The notes: generated by a model not told the origin, from the letters alone. A stretch of 64,000 nt of DNA from Nocardiopsis algeriensis (GCF_014203695.1 NZ_JACHJO010000007.1:124001-188000), one strand, 5' to 3'. Positions 36,167 through 43,719 are shown, counted from the first letter of the stretch. Made by a program: numbers and translations.

Positions 36167-37812
36167 GAGTTCCCTGCCGAGGCGGCGGCCTCCCGGGGCG
36201 GATCCCGCCGGGTCCCGGTGCGCGCGCCCCGTTCGGGGCGGCCGCCGAGAGCGGTCGGCCCGGCGCCCGGCGGCGTGTCCTGGGCGCCGATGCCGGGGCG
36301 GCGCGGCCTGCCGCCGCGGTGACGGCGGCGGCGGGGGCGGCGGTACTGATCGCCGTCGCGGTCGTCTTCCGCTGGTGGATCCTGGCCGCGGCGGTGAGCC
36401 TGGTGGCGATCGCCGGTGCCACCGGCCTGTCGGTGGGGCTGTGCGTGCTCACCTGGGTGTACCTGCGTGAGACGTACCGGGTGATGGTCGAGGGCGGCCA
36501 CCGGGAGGAGCCGGTGCCCGAGGGCCGCGACGACCCCGCCCATCGCGGATACCACGGCGGCCCGGCCTGGTGGGACCTGTACGACATCGTGCGCCGGACC
36601 GGGGAGGGCACCTCCGTGTGGGGCGCGCTGCTGGCACCCCACTTCCTGCTGCACGCGTCGGTCGTGGCGGGATACACGGCGGCGGCCTGGGCGGTGGCGG
36701 GCGCGTTGCGCGCGGCCGACACGTCGCTGCGGGCGGGACGCGGCGTGCGCATGGTGTGCCCCGACTGCTACCGGCACCTGCGGTACCCGGCCTACCGCTG
36801 CGGGCGCTGCGGCAGGCGCCACCGGTCCGTGCGCCCCGGGGCGCGGGGGCTGCTGGTGCGCACGTGCCTGTGCGGCCAGGAGATGCCGACGCTGCTCATG
36901 CTGGGCTCGGCCGACACGGAGGCGCTGTGCCCCCATTGCGCTCGTCCGCTGGAGCACCGCCCGGGCGAGGCGCACGAGTTCCTCCTCCCCCTGTTCGGCG
37001 GCACGGGTGCGGGCAAGACCCGGCTGATGGCGGGTCTGCACCTGGCCCTGGAGCAGGCCGCGCGGAGTTCGGGGGACACCTGGGTGGAGGCGGTCGGCGA
37101 GGAGGCGGGGCACCGGCTGCGCGAGGGGGCGCGGGCGCTCTCCCCCGGCCACCGGACCCGGCCCACACCTCCGGGGCGCAAGGTGCGCGGGGTGACGCTG
37201 CGCATGGGTTCGGGGCGCAGTGCCCTGGTGATGCACCTGTTCGACGCCGCCGGGGAGCGGTTCAACCGCTCGGCGACCGCCGAGGAACTGACCTACCTGG
37301 GGCAGGCCACCACATTCGTGCTCGCGGTGGATCCGCTGGGGATCGAGGCGGTGTGGCGTTCGCTGAGCCCGGCCGAGCGCGAGCTCCTGGCCCGGGAGCG
37401 CTCACACACCCGCGACCCCGAACTGGCCTACGGGGCGGTGCGCGACGAGATCCAGCGCCAGCAGCGCATCCTGGGCCGGGGCCGCAGAGGCACCCGGCTG
37501 GCGGTGGTGGTCACGCGCGGCGACCTCCTGCGGGGCACCGCGCTCCATCCGGGCCCGGCCCCGGTCCAGGAGTGGGCACGCGACACCCTGGGGCTGGGCA
37601 ACCTGCTCACGGCCGCCGAGGCCGATTTCGGCCAGGTGCGGGTGCTGCTCACCTCGGCCGTCACCGGCCCCGACGGCGCGGTCGACGAGAGCCTGCGCGT
37701 CCTGCTGCGCTGGATCCTGGACCGCGAGGACGCCGCGCCGGCCGCCCTGGCGTCCCGGCCGCCCGCCACCGGGCGCGCTCCGGCCGAACCCGCACTGAGG
37801 AGGCCCCTGTGA
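36163..37812 (+). CDS. Membrane-anchored zinc-ribbon GTPase, second of the pair
   Basis: 549 residues from the GTG at 36163. Two adjacent membrane helices (about 50-70 and 73-98) and a third hydrophobic stretch (157-182) precede a rubredoxin-like cluster of four Cys pairs (199/202, 213/216, 235/237, 256/259). The P-loop is GGTGAGKT at 279-286. The switch-II motif is FDAAGE at 360-365, and the base motif is VVTRGD at 449-454, where Arg replaces the usual Lys. That change may alter nucleotide specificity or make the protein bind without hydrolysing. It follows the GAP1-like gene with a 4-nt overlap. The membrane anchor suggests that it fixes the complex to the inner face of the membrane. Confidence 0.82.
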   Translation: MRVPCRGGGLPGRIPPGPGARAPFGAAAESGRPGARRRVLGADAGAARPAAAVTAAAGAAVLIAVAVVFRWWILAAAVSLVAIAGATGLSVGLCVLTWVYLRETYRVMVEGGHREEPVPEGRDDPAHRGYHGGPAWWDLYDIVRRTGEGTSVWGALLAPHFLLHASVVAGYTAAAWAVAGALRAADTSLRAGRGVRMVCPDCYRHLRYPAYRCGRCGRRHRSVRPGARGLLVRTCLCGQEMPTLLMLGSADTEALCPHCARPLEHRPGEAHEFLLPLFGGTGAGKTRLMAGLHLALEQAARSSGDTWVEAVGEEAGHRLREGARALSPGHRTRPTPPGRKVRGVTLRMGSGRSALVMHLFDAAGERFNRSATAEELTYLGQATTFVLAVDPLGIEAVWRSLSPAERELLARERSHTRDPELAYGAVRDEIQRQQRILGRGRRGTRLAVVVTRGDLLRGTALHPGPAPVQEWARDTLGLGNLLTAAEADFGQVRVLLTSAVTGPDGAVDESLRVLLRWILDREDAAPAALASRPPATGRAPAEPALRRPL

Positions 37813-37997
37813 ACGGCGGCGCGCCCACCGGCCGGGGCCCTGATCACCGCACCGTGCGCCACGCCCTGGCCGGCACGGTGTTCGCCCTCGCCGGCGCCCT
37901 GACCCTGGCCGCGGTCGCGGCCCTGGCCTGGGCCGGCTTCACCCTGGTCGACCAGGTGTGGTCCTACGCCCTGTCCCGCATCGCCGCGGCGGACTGA
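37809..37997 (+). CDS. Small single-pass membrane protein, last gene of the GTPase operon
   Basis: 62 residues from a GTG that overlaps the GTPase stop. A basic start (VNGGAPTGRGPDHRTVRHAL) leads to one strong helix (AGTVFALAGALTLAAVAALA) and a short amphipathic tail (DQVWSYALSRIAAAD). Codons end mostly in G or C, as in its neighbours, which supports coding. A single-helix peptide sharing a coupled operon with a membrane GTPase could be its partner, a regulator of its insertion, or a membrane-active effector. No homology was tested. Confidence 0.65.
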   Translation: MNGGAPTGRGPDHRTVRHALAGTVFALAGALTLAAVAALAWAGFTLVDQVWSYALSRIAAAD

Positions 37998-38387
37998 CGT
38001 CCTCAGGGCCGGGGCGGAACCGCGGCCAGATGGCGCATCTGCACGCTGACGGCCCGCCGGCGCGCTGTTCCGTCGCCCCCTGCCAGGGGGTACCAGACGG
38101 CCCGTCGGCCGTCCGCGCCGACCGCCATGCCCAGGAGCCGCCGGACGCCGTACCTCCCACCCTCCCGCAGCACCATGAGGAGTGGCACCAGGGCCGAGAG
38201 ATGTTTGAACGGATTTCAGCAGGTGAGGGCACGGAAAATCAGTGGCAGGCAGGCCAATGATGAGAACAGAAAGAATACATGAGATCGACAGGGTGGGAAG
38301 AACTATATATCTTGAGGGGGGTTCTCTACCCGAAACTGGACTCGACTTTCGCCACGATACCCTTCAACCAAAAAGAGCAAACCTCAC
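37998..38387. other. Composition boundary between GTPase operon and AT-richer island
   Basis: 390 bp. The first 190 bp are GC-rich and hold only the minus-strand frame at 38003-38188. From about 38200 the sequence turns AT-rich, with AACTATATATCTTGAGG at 38309-38325 as a plausible promoter for the first HWWWR gene. No terminator was recognised after the operon. Confidence 0.5.
38003..38188 (-). CDS. Possible 61-residue protein or gene remnant at the island edge
   Basis: A minus-strand frame from the GTG at 38188 to a TGA just past the GTPase operon. Third positions are strongly G/C, unlike the AT-rich DNA immediately to its right, so the frame looks like coding sequence. The product (GVRRLLGMAVGADGRRAV and after) matches nothing I know. 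There is no ribosome-binding site for the GTG or for the ATG at 38176, so it may be the tail of a gene cut by the insertion of the neighbouring island. Confidence 0.3.
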   Translation of the reverse strand: MPLLMVLREGGRYGVRRLLGMAVGADGRRAVWYPLAGGDGTARRRAVSVQMRHLAAVPPRP

Positions 38388-38936
38388 ATGATCTCTGAAG
38401 ATTTCGAAATAAAAGACCCTTGGGCCATGGCAGAAAGGGTGAAGCAAGTACTCAAAAAAGAGACACAGGCAGAAACAGAAAGGGCACTAGGGCTACTAGT
38501 TTTACTCAAGGGGATCTTGCAGGAAAAAAACTTCTCCGACCCACGGTTCCTAGACTTCAAGAAGGACTTGACCTCCCTGTTCAACCTTCCCAGCACAAAG
38601 AAACATCTCCATCGCTTTACGATTCAGCTCGATATTTACTTGGGGCGCGGAAGAATGGATGGATATGAGCAGACTTGCGATTACCGGAGCACTCTGCAGA
38701 TACTCAACGACCACTTCGTCCCCTGGGAAGAGATCGACCTCCCCCATCTGGTCGAGGACATGGAGTCCATCGACGATGACATCAGGGAGGTCGCCGAGGA
38801 CGCCCCGCCCATACGCGAGCACGAAATACCCAACTGGGTTCCCGACTCACACTGGTGGTGGCGAGCCCCCAAAAAGCAAGACATGAGCGAGGCAGAACGC
38901 TGGTACCGCCGCCACTACGAAGAACTCGAACCCTGA
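38388..38936 (+). CDS. HWWWR-box protein, first tandem copy
   Basis: 182 residues, unrecognised. Ribosome-binding site weak (AAAGAG, 12-nt spacing). Residues 1-95 are helical and charged, starting MISEDFEIKDPWAMAERVKQ; residues 96-182 are acidic, then contain IPNWVPDSHWWWRAPKKQDM, and end in a Tyr-Arg-Arg-His tail. The codons are unlike the region: A/T third positions are common in the 5' half and there is a TTA codon (in LLVLLKG). The 3' 250 bp are almost identical to those of the copy at 39140, whereas the N-terminal halves share only a minority of residues. A variable head on a fixed tail fits immunity, antitoxin or specificity proteins. No signal peptide, so cytoplasmic. Confidence 0.7.
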   Translation: MISEDFEIKDPWAMAERVKQVLKKETQAETERALGLLVLLKGILQEKNFSDPRFLDFKKDLTSLFNLPSTKKHLHRFTIQLDIYLGRGRMDGYEQTCDYRSTLQILNDHFVPWEEIDLPHLVEDMESIDDDIREVAEDAPPIREHEIPNWVPDSHWWWRAPKKQDMSEAERWYRRHYEELEP

Positions 38937-39139
38937 ACCCCCACCAACCGAGCAAGAACCCCACACCCAGGAGAGGATCACGCGGAACCCCCGGCCTCGT
39001 ACAGCACAGACGGGGACCCACGCAAAACGAATGACACCGACAAAAGGGGGAACCCCCTGACCAGAGGAGATCTTTCTCCTTCAAAGAAACCCGAACATCA
39101 TCACAGCAATCTTCAACCAAACCGACCAGGAGACCGAAC
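38937..39139 (+). pseudogene. Spacer with decayed copy of the start of the third HWWWR gene
   Basis: The first 70 bp repeat the leader and 5' end of the gene at 39729: GAACCCCACAC, then CAGGAGA, then CCCCGGCCTCGTACAGC (38989-39005, identical to 39782-39798), with deletions that destroy the frame. This shows that a unit of one copy plus the start of the third gene was duplicated. The remaining 130 bp lead into the second copy; they contain small inverted repeats (AGGGGGAACCCCCT, AGGAGATCTTTCTCCT) and its ribosome-binding site. Confidence 0.65.
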
Positions 39140-39700
39140 ATGGCCCTTGAAGACTTCGAAATCCACGACCCCTGGATACTACTGGAAAGAGTCAAAACCA
39201 TCCTCAAGGAGGGAGAAGAAAACAAATGGGAAGGGAGCACAAGGCAAGCAATGAATTTACTTATATGGGTCAGCGAACTCCTCACCAAAGAAAACAATGA
39301 AAGCCCAAGGTTCGCCGACCAAAAGGGTGAGCTGAGGGAACTCTTCAACCTCCCCAACACCAAAAATCACTTGGACAGATACATGCTCACATGCGGCATC
39401 TACGTAGGGCGCGGGAGAATGGAGGGATACGAGAGGGCCTGCGTCTACCGAAGCACTCTGCAGATACTCAACGACCACTTCGTCCCCTGGAAGGAGATCA
39501 GCCTCCCCCACCTGGTCGAGGACATGGAGTCCATCGACGATGACATCAGGGAGGTCGCCGAGGACGCCCCGCCCATACGCGAGCACGAAATCCCCGACTG
39601 GGTTCCCGACTCACACTGGTGGTGGCGAGCCCCCAAAAAGCAAGACATGAGCGAGGCAGAACGCTGGTACCGCCGCCACTACGAAGAACTCGAACCCTGA
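39140..39700 (+). CDS. HWWWR-box protein, second tandem copy
   Basis: 186 residues. The ATG at 39140 has AGGAG at a 7-nt spacing. Same layout as the preceding paralogue: a variable helical head (MALEDFEIHDPWILLERVKT, with NLPNTKNHLDRYMLTCGIYV) and a nearly identical tail from RSTLQILNDHFVPW to the C-terminus, including VPDSHWWWRAPKK. There is a TTA codon in the MNLLIW segment. The tail is too similar for the divergence of the head, so either gene conversion homogenises it or the head is under diversifying change. Cytoplasmic, function unknown; it overlaps no other gene and is 28 nt before the third gene, so probably co-transcribed with it. Confidence 0.72.
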   Translation: MALEDFEIHDPWILLERVKTILKEGEENKWEGSTRQAMNLLIWVSELLTKENNESPRFADQKGELRELFNLPNTKNHLDRYMLTCGIYVGRGRMEGYERACVYRSTLQILNDHFVPWKEISLPHLVEDMESIDDDIREVAEDAPPIREHEIPDWVPDSHWWWRAPKKQDMSEAERWYRRHYEELEP

Positions 39701-39728
39701 ACCCCTCCCCCCACCACCCGGAGTACGC

Positions 39729-40676
39729 ATGAACGAGAACCCCACACCGCAGGAGAAGGCAGCGGAGCGCCTGGCCGCCGACCCCGGCCTCGTACAGCGC
39801 CGGCTGGAGGCCGACCTCGCCGAGGCCGCACGCGTGGAGCGCACCGGCATCCGTCTTTCCCCCGGTCTTTCTCGAGACGGACTCGTCGATGCCCTGCGCG
39901 CGTCCGCGGACAGCATCACCTACGACCACCCCGTCCTCGCCGTCACCCAGGCCAAGCGCTACCACGGCGACCTGCCGACCGGCGAGCGTTCCGACACCGA
40001 AGAGCTCTCTGCCCTCTACCAAGCCGCATCGCGGACACTGCGCGAGGGGGAACTGACAGCGGACCGCCGCGTTCCCCACGGCAACCACCGCATCCTGGAA
40101 TTCCACCGGCAGTTTTCCGAAGGCGGCCTGTTCACCGTCACCCTGTCCGCCACCGTCCGGGTCGAACCCGACGGAAGCGTGTGGTTGGAGGAGCACCGAT
40201 GGCCGTCTCCGCCCGTCCGGCCTGTCCACGGCCGACAGGCAGGCAGCCATGAACTGTTCGACGCGGCTCTGCGTGAACTACAGCATGACGCTATTCCCCT
40301 CGACCGCTCCCTCACCGCGCTTCTGCTCGCCACCGTCCAAGGCGGCGAGGGCATCGGCCCCGGATACCGCTCGGCGGTCACCGAACGCGTCACCGCGCGC
40401 CGGCGTGAGCTCGACGACTACGCCTGGACCGCACATGAGCACGCCACCTCCGATCTGGAGGACAGGTGGTACACGGCGTGCTTCCACCGCTCCGTGCTGG
40501 AGAACCTGTTCGAGAACCATCTCGGCGGCGCGGCGTTCTCGCTGGTGGACCGGGAAGACGTCGAGGAGATCGACGAAGAACTCCGCTACCGGCTCTCCGG
40601 TGTCAAGGGGTCACCGAACGCGGTCCCGCCCGGTATGCCACCGCACCACTGGTGGTGGCGCGAGGCCGTCGGTTAG
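39729..40676 (+). CDS. Third HWWWR-box protein
   Basis: 315 residues from the ATG at 39729 (CGGAG six bases upstream). GC-rich codons return here, so it was not acquired with the AT-rich heads upstream, or it is older. It starts MNENPTPQEKAAERLAADPG, is helical and acidic, and ends GMPPHHWWWREAVG, the same HWWWR box as the two paralogues although the rest is unrelated in length and sequence. I do not recognise the family. The shared tail motif and 28-nt spacing argue that the three proteins work with the same partner. The neighbouring GTPase operon is the obvious candidate, but that is inference. Confidence 0.68.
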   Translation: MNENPTPQEKAAERLAADPGLVQRRLEADLAEAARVERTGIRLSPGLSRDGLVDALRASADSITYDHPVLAVTQAKRYHGDLPTGERSDTEELSALYQAASRTLREGELTADRRVPHGNHRILEFHRQFSEGGLFTVTLSATVRVEPDGSVWLEEHRWPSPPVRPVHGRQAGSHELFDAALRELQHDAIPLDRSLTALLLATVQGGEGIGPGYRSAVTERVTARRRELDDYAWTAHEHATSDLEDRWYTACFHRSVLENLFENHLGGAAFSLVDREDVEEIDEELRYRLSGVKGSPNAVPPGMPPHHWWWREAVG

Positions 40677-40846
40677 GAAGAGCATGCGGAGCCGAACCCC
40701 CGCGCTTCCGGGGATACCGCGGCACGTCGGGCGCCACCGCGCCGCGTCTCACACGGCGGCACCGGGTCACCGCTGACCAGGGAAACCGTCCGTACCGTCG
40801 CCGACGGACACCCCAGCACCCCCACCCCCCCCCCCAATAGAGAACC

Positions 40847-41153
40847 ATGCCCAACCGGATCCTTTCCTTCGCCTACACGGCGATGATCCTTCATCGCCAC
40901 TCACCGGCGGCTGCTGACCGTCGAGGTACTCATCGCGGCCGCGTTCACCGGCTGGGCCACCTGGGACACCGTCACCACCCTGGCCGCACTCGACGATCCG
41001 GCCCTGCCCATGGTTCCCGTCGAAGCCATGAACACCACCGGGGCCGAACCTTTCCACGCTGCCGGGATCGCCCTGGTCTCCCTCTCGATCATCCTCGTCA
41101 CACTGGTGTCCTTCCACCGCCGCATCGTCCGTGAAGGCGCCTCCCAGGCTTAA
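40847..41153 (+). pseudogene. Broken membrane component of a lactococcin-972-type ABC exporter
   Basis: From 40887 to a TAA at 41151 one frame encodes a two-helix membrane sequence (RRLLTVEVLIAAAFTGWATW near the start, GIALVSLSIILVTLVSFHRR near the end). It has an in-frame TGA just upstream and no start codon with a ribosome-binding site. Removing one base near 40889 joins it to an ATG at 40847. This looks like the C-terminal end of the DUF1430-type permease that precedes the ATPase in lactococcin-972 export loci, where family members are about 650 residues. A C-tract at 40826-40835 could also hide a sequencing error, but the missing 550 residues cannot be explained that way. Confidence 0.55.
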
Positions 41154-41162
41154 GGAGCCCCC

Positions 41163-41795
41163 GTGATCCGCACCCTCCAACTGACCAAGTCCTTCGGTGA
41201 GCGCACCCTGTGGCAGGACGTCGACCTGACCGTCCCCACCGGGGAGATGCTCGCCCTCGTCGGCCCCTCCGGCTCGGGCAAGACCACCTTGCTCAACTGC
41301 CTCGGACTCCTCGAGAAGCCGAGCAGCGGCGACATCCTCCACGACGGCACGAGGATCACCCGCCTCGGAGCCGGGGGCAGGCGCCGCTTCCGCCGCGCGC
41401 ACCTGGGCTATCTGTTCCAGAACTACGCCCTGATGGAGAACGCCACCATCAGGGAGAACCTCGACGTGGCCGGACGCGACCGCAAGCTCCACGCCCGGGC
41501 CCTGGAGCGCGTCGGCCTGGCCGGACGCGAGAAGGAGAAGGTGCACCGCATGTCCGGCGGCGAGCAGCAGCGCATCGCCCTGGCCCGCCTGATGGTCAAG
41601 CGGCCCTCGCTGGTCCTGGCCGACGAACCGACCGGAGCACTGGACGAGGACAACGGGCGCATGGTCGTCGACACCCTGCGGGAGATGGCCCGCGAGGGCT
41701 GTGCGGTGGTGATCGCCACCCACAACGACGACGTACGCGACTCCTGCGACGCGGTGTTCGACGTCTCCACCCAGCGGCTGACCGCGGCCGTGTAG
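41163..41795 (+). CDS. ABC transporter ATP-binding protein, lactococcin-972 export group
   Basis: 210 residues. The GTG at 41163 follows AAGGAG. Walker A GPSGSGKTT, Q-loop LGYLFQNYALMENATI, signature MSGGEQQRIALARL, Walker B SLVLADEP and H-loop IATHND are complete, so it should hydrolyse ATP. The YALMENATIRENLD stretch is typical of the bacteriocin-export (lactococcin-972) group, which pairs with a DUF1430 membrane protein. Here the upstream partner is reduced to a fragment, so the ATPase may be orphaned, serve another permease, or be decaying. No bacteriocin precursor is visible nearby. Confidence 0.87.
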   Translation: MIRTLQLTKSFGERTLWQDVDLTVPTGEMLALVGPSGSGKTTLLNCLGLLEKPSSGDILHDGTRITRLGAGGRRRFRRAHLGYLFQNYALMENATIRENLDVAGRDRKLHARALERVGLAGREKEKVHRMSGGEQQRIALARLMVKRPSLVLADEPTGALDEDNGRMVVDTLREMAREGCAVVIATHNDDVRDSCDAVFDVSTQRLTAAV

Positions 41796-41812
41796 TCCCC
41801 GCGAGAGCCGAC

Positions 41813-41842
41813 CGGGGCCCGGGCTCCTTCGCCCGGGCCCCG
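41813..41842. terminator. Bidirectional terminator hairpin
   Basis: CGGGGCCCGGG and its complement form an 11-bp perfect stem with an 8-nt loop, 17 bp after the ATPase stop and 13 bp before the stop of the convergent gene. Confidence 0.7.
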
Positions 41843-41855
41843 CCGTGCCTGCCGT

Positions 41856-42464
41856 TCAGGCCGGGACGCTCTCGTAGGAGCGGACGGGCCCGAACTCCAG
41901 GAGGGTGTCGGTGCCGACAAGGGCATCGAGCTCCGCAGCGGTGCCCGGCTCCAGGGCGAAGGCGGTCTCGGCCTCCGATGCGGCGTGCGGCCGCAGGGCG
42001 AGGAGGAGTGCGTCGACGTCGCGCGCCTCGACGAGTCCGGTCGGGGTCACCGCCCAGAAGGACTGGGTGGCCTCTCCGTAGTAGACGACGAGGTCCTGGT
42101 GGGACTCCTGGACGGCGGCGGCCTGGAGGTGCTCGCGGGTGTACTCGGCCCGGTGGCCGCCCAGGCGCCGCATGCCCTGGGCGCGGCGGCTCCGGCAGGA
42201 CGGGTGGCCGCACACCTCCCAGTGCCCCGGCCGCCCGGACACCGCCAGGCAGACCGGGCCGAGGAGGGGCGCCGCGTCGGACGCCGGGGAGGTGAACTGG
42301 AGCGGGAGGTCCGGATAGGCCGGACGCGGCTGCCGGCGCGGAACCGGCTGCTGGGGCACGCGGGGCAGCCGGGGGTCGTCCGGCCACTGCGGCAGGGCGG
42401 GAGAGGGAGGGGTCCCCGGCGGATTCTTGTCCGGATGGCGGGGAGAGGGGATAGTCTGCAACAT
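41856..42464 (-). CDS. Hypothetical protein with Pro-rich N-terminus
   Basis: 202 residues from the ATG at 42464, with AAGGAAG upstream; a TTG at 42518 in frame is less likely. Residues 1-75 are Pro/Gln/Arg-rich and disordered. The rest is a compact domain (LPLQFTSPASDAAPLLGPVC, HWEVCGHPSC, DLVVYYGEATQSFWAVTPTG) with two or three Cys that might bind metal. The C-terminus ends LEFGPVRSYESVPA. No known family; no membrane segment. Confidence 0.55.
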   Translation of the reverse strand: MLQTIPSPRHPDKNPPGTPPSPALPQWPDDPRLPRVPQQPVPRRQPRPAYPDLPLQFTSPASDAAPLLGPVCLAVSGRPGHWEVCGHPSCRSRRAQGMRRLGGHRAEYTREHLQAAAVQESHQDLVVYYGEATQSFWAVTPTGLVEARDVDALLLALRPHAASEAETAFALEPGTAAELDALVGTDTLLEFGPVRSYESVPA

Positions 42465-42990
42465 CAGATCCCGTTCTTCCTTTTCTGTTGTGGGTTCGTT
42501 CGGGGTCGGGGCCCGCAAGGCGCTGCACCGCCGTGCGGGCTCGCTTCGTATCGTGGATGCGTCGCGGGTGCTCTGTCGCTGGTGACGCGCCGGTCAGGGG
42601 CCTGTGTCCTCGTTCGACGGCTCCCCGGCGGGGGCGCGATCGAGGAAGAACCGCACACTTCGGTACGCGTCGCCCCGGTCCGTATCGGTCCCGCCGCCAC
42701 GGGGTCCGCGCCCCGGTGCAGGCCCCTGTCCCCTACCGGCCGAGGCACCCGCGCGACGGACCTGAGACACTGGGACCGCCTGCAACGGCCCGGGGCCGGG
42801 AGCCGGAGAGGGGTTCCCGGCCCTGCCCGGGTTCCGGTCGGGGCTGCGCCAGGGGCAGTGCGGGACTCGGACCTCGGTGGGCAGGTTCTCCGCCACGGCC
42901 CGACACACGGGGGCGAGCACCGCCGCGGCGGCGGTGCTGTGGCACAGTGGCGGCGCCTGCCCCCGTCCGCCGAGCACCGAGGAGGCCGCC
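42465..42990. other. Intergenic region, no gene found
   Basis: 526 bp of GC-rich sequence between the divergent hypothetical gene and the YciI-like gene. The short frames in it lack plausible starts. It presumably carries both promoters; none is obvious. Confidence 0.5.
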
Positions 42991-43287
42991 ATGGCCGTCT
43001 ACGCCGTCACCTACGTCTATGCCGAGGGCAGCGCCGCCGCACGCGACGAGCACCGGCCCGCGCACCGCGCCTACCTCGACGAACTCTCGGCGAAGGGCGT
43101 CAACCTGTGCTCGGGTCCGTTCGGTCCCGAGGACGAGCCGGGTGCGCTGCTGCTGTTGCGGGCCGACACGCGTGTGGACGCGGTGGCCCACACCGAACAG
43201 GACCCCTTCCGCCGGAACGGCCTGGTGACCGACGTGCAGGTGCGCGAGTGGACGCCGGTGCTGGGCCCGCTCGCCGCGCACCTCTGA
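42991..43287 (+). CDS. YciI-like protein
   Basis: 98 residues; GGAGG six bases upstream of the ATG at 42991. The sequence (MAVYAVTYVYAEGSAAARDE, with the fixed HRPAHRAYLDEL and FRRNGL elements) is the alpha/beta ferredoxin-like fold of YciI proteins, which have a conserved His and Asp and resemble muconolactone isomerase. Function unproven; it probably acts on a small aromatic or oxygenated metabolite. It converges on the VOC gene with 12 bp between stops. Confidence 0.85.
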   Translation: MAVYAVTYVYAEGSAAARDEHRPAHRAYLDELSAKGVNLCSGPFGPEDEPGALLLLRADTRVDAVAHTEQDPFRRNGLVTDVQVREWTPVLGPLAAHL

Positions 43288-43299
43288 ACACGCGGACCG

Positions 43300-43719
43300 C
43301 TACTCGGCGAGCCCGTTCTCGCGCATCCACCGCGGGTCGGGCTCGACCCTCTGGAGAATCTCCACGAACAGTCCCTGGGGACCGGCGACCTGGAAGCGCC
43401 GCCTGCCCCAGGGCTCGCTGACCAGGGGCAGGACGATCCGCAGGCCCGCCTCGCGCAGGCGCTTCTCCTCGGCGTCGGCGTCGGGGACGAGGAAGGCCAG
43501 GAGGGCACCTGCCACGGAGCGCCCGCGCAGCCCCTCCGGGGAGGATGCGTGATCGCGCCCGACGAAGTCCAGGGACAGGTTCCCGTGCCGGGGGTGCCGG
43601 GTGTTGGCGTACCAGCCGAGGTCGGCGCCGATCTCGAACCCGAGGTGCTCGGCGAACCAGTCGGCGGCCGCACGCGGGTCCTCGCACAGGTAGGCCGTGC
43701 CGATGAGTTCGATGTCCAT
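43300..43719 (-). CDS. VOC (glyoxalase/bleomycin-resistance-like) family protein
   Basis: 139 residues. The ATG at 43719 follows GGGGAG. Two beta-alpha-beta-beta-beta modules are visible: MDIELIGTAYLCEDPRAAADWFAE with LGFEIGADLGWY, and LLAFLVPDADAEEKRLREAG with FQVAGPQGLFVEI. The metal ligand expected in the fourth strand is the Glu in LFVEILQ. Members include glyoxalase I, dioxygenases and antibiotic-binding proteins. Substrate unknown. Confidence 0.85.
   Translation of the reverse strand: MDIELIGTAYLCEDPRAAADWFAEHLGFEIGADLGWYANTRHPRHGNLSLDFVGRDHASSPEGLRGRSVAGALLAFLVPDADAEEKRLREAGLRIVLPLVSEPWGRRRFQVAGPQGLFVEILQRVEPDPRWMRENGLAE

Larger units (their letters stand above)
38681..39700 (+). repeat. 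Direct repeat of about 255 bp: 38681-38936 and 39445-39700
   Basis: The 3' halves of the two tandem genes align without gaps from the Cys codon region to the stop, with only about a dozen to fifteen differences, clustered at the left end; the last 130 bp are essentially identical. The span given covers both copies and the DNA between them. Confidence 0.85.
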
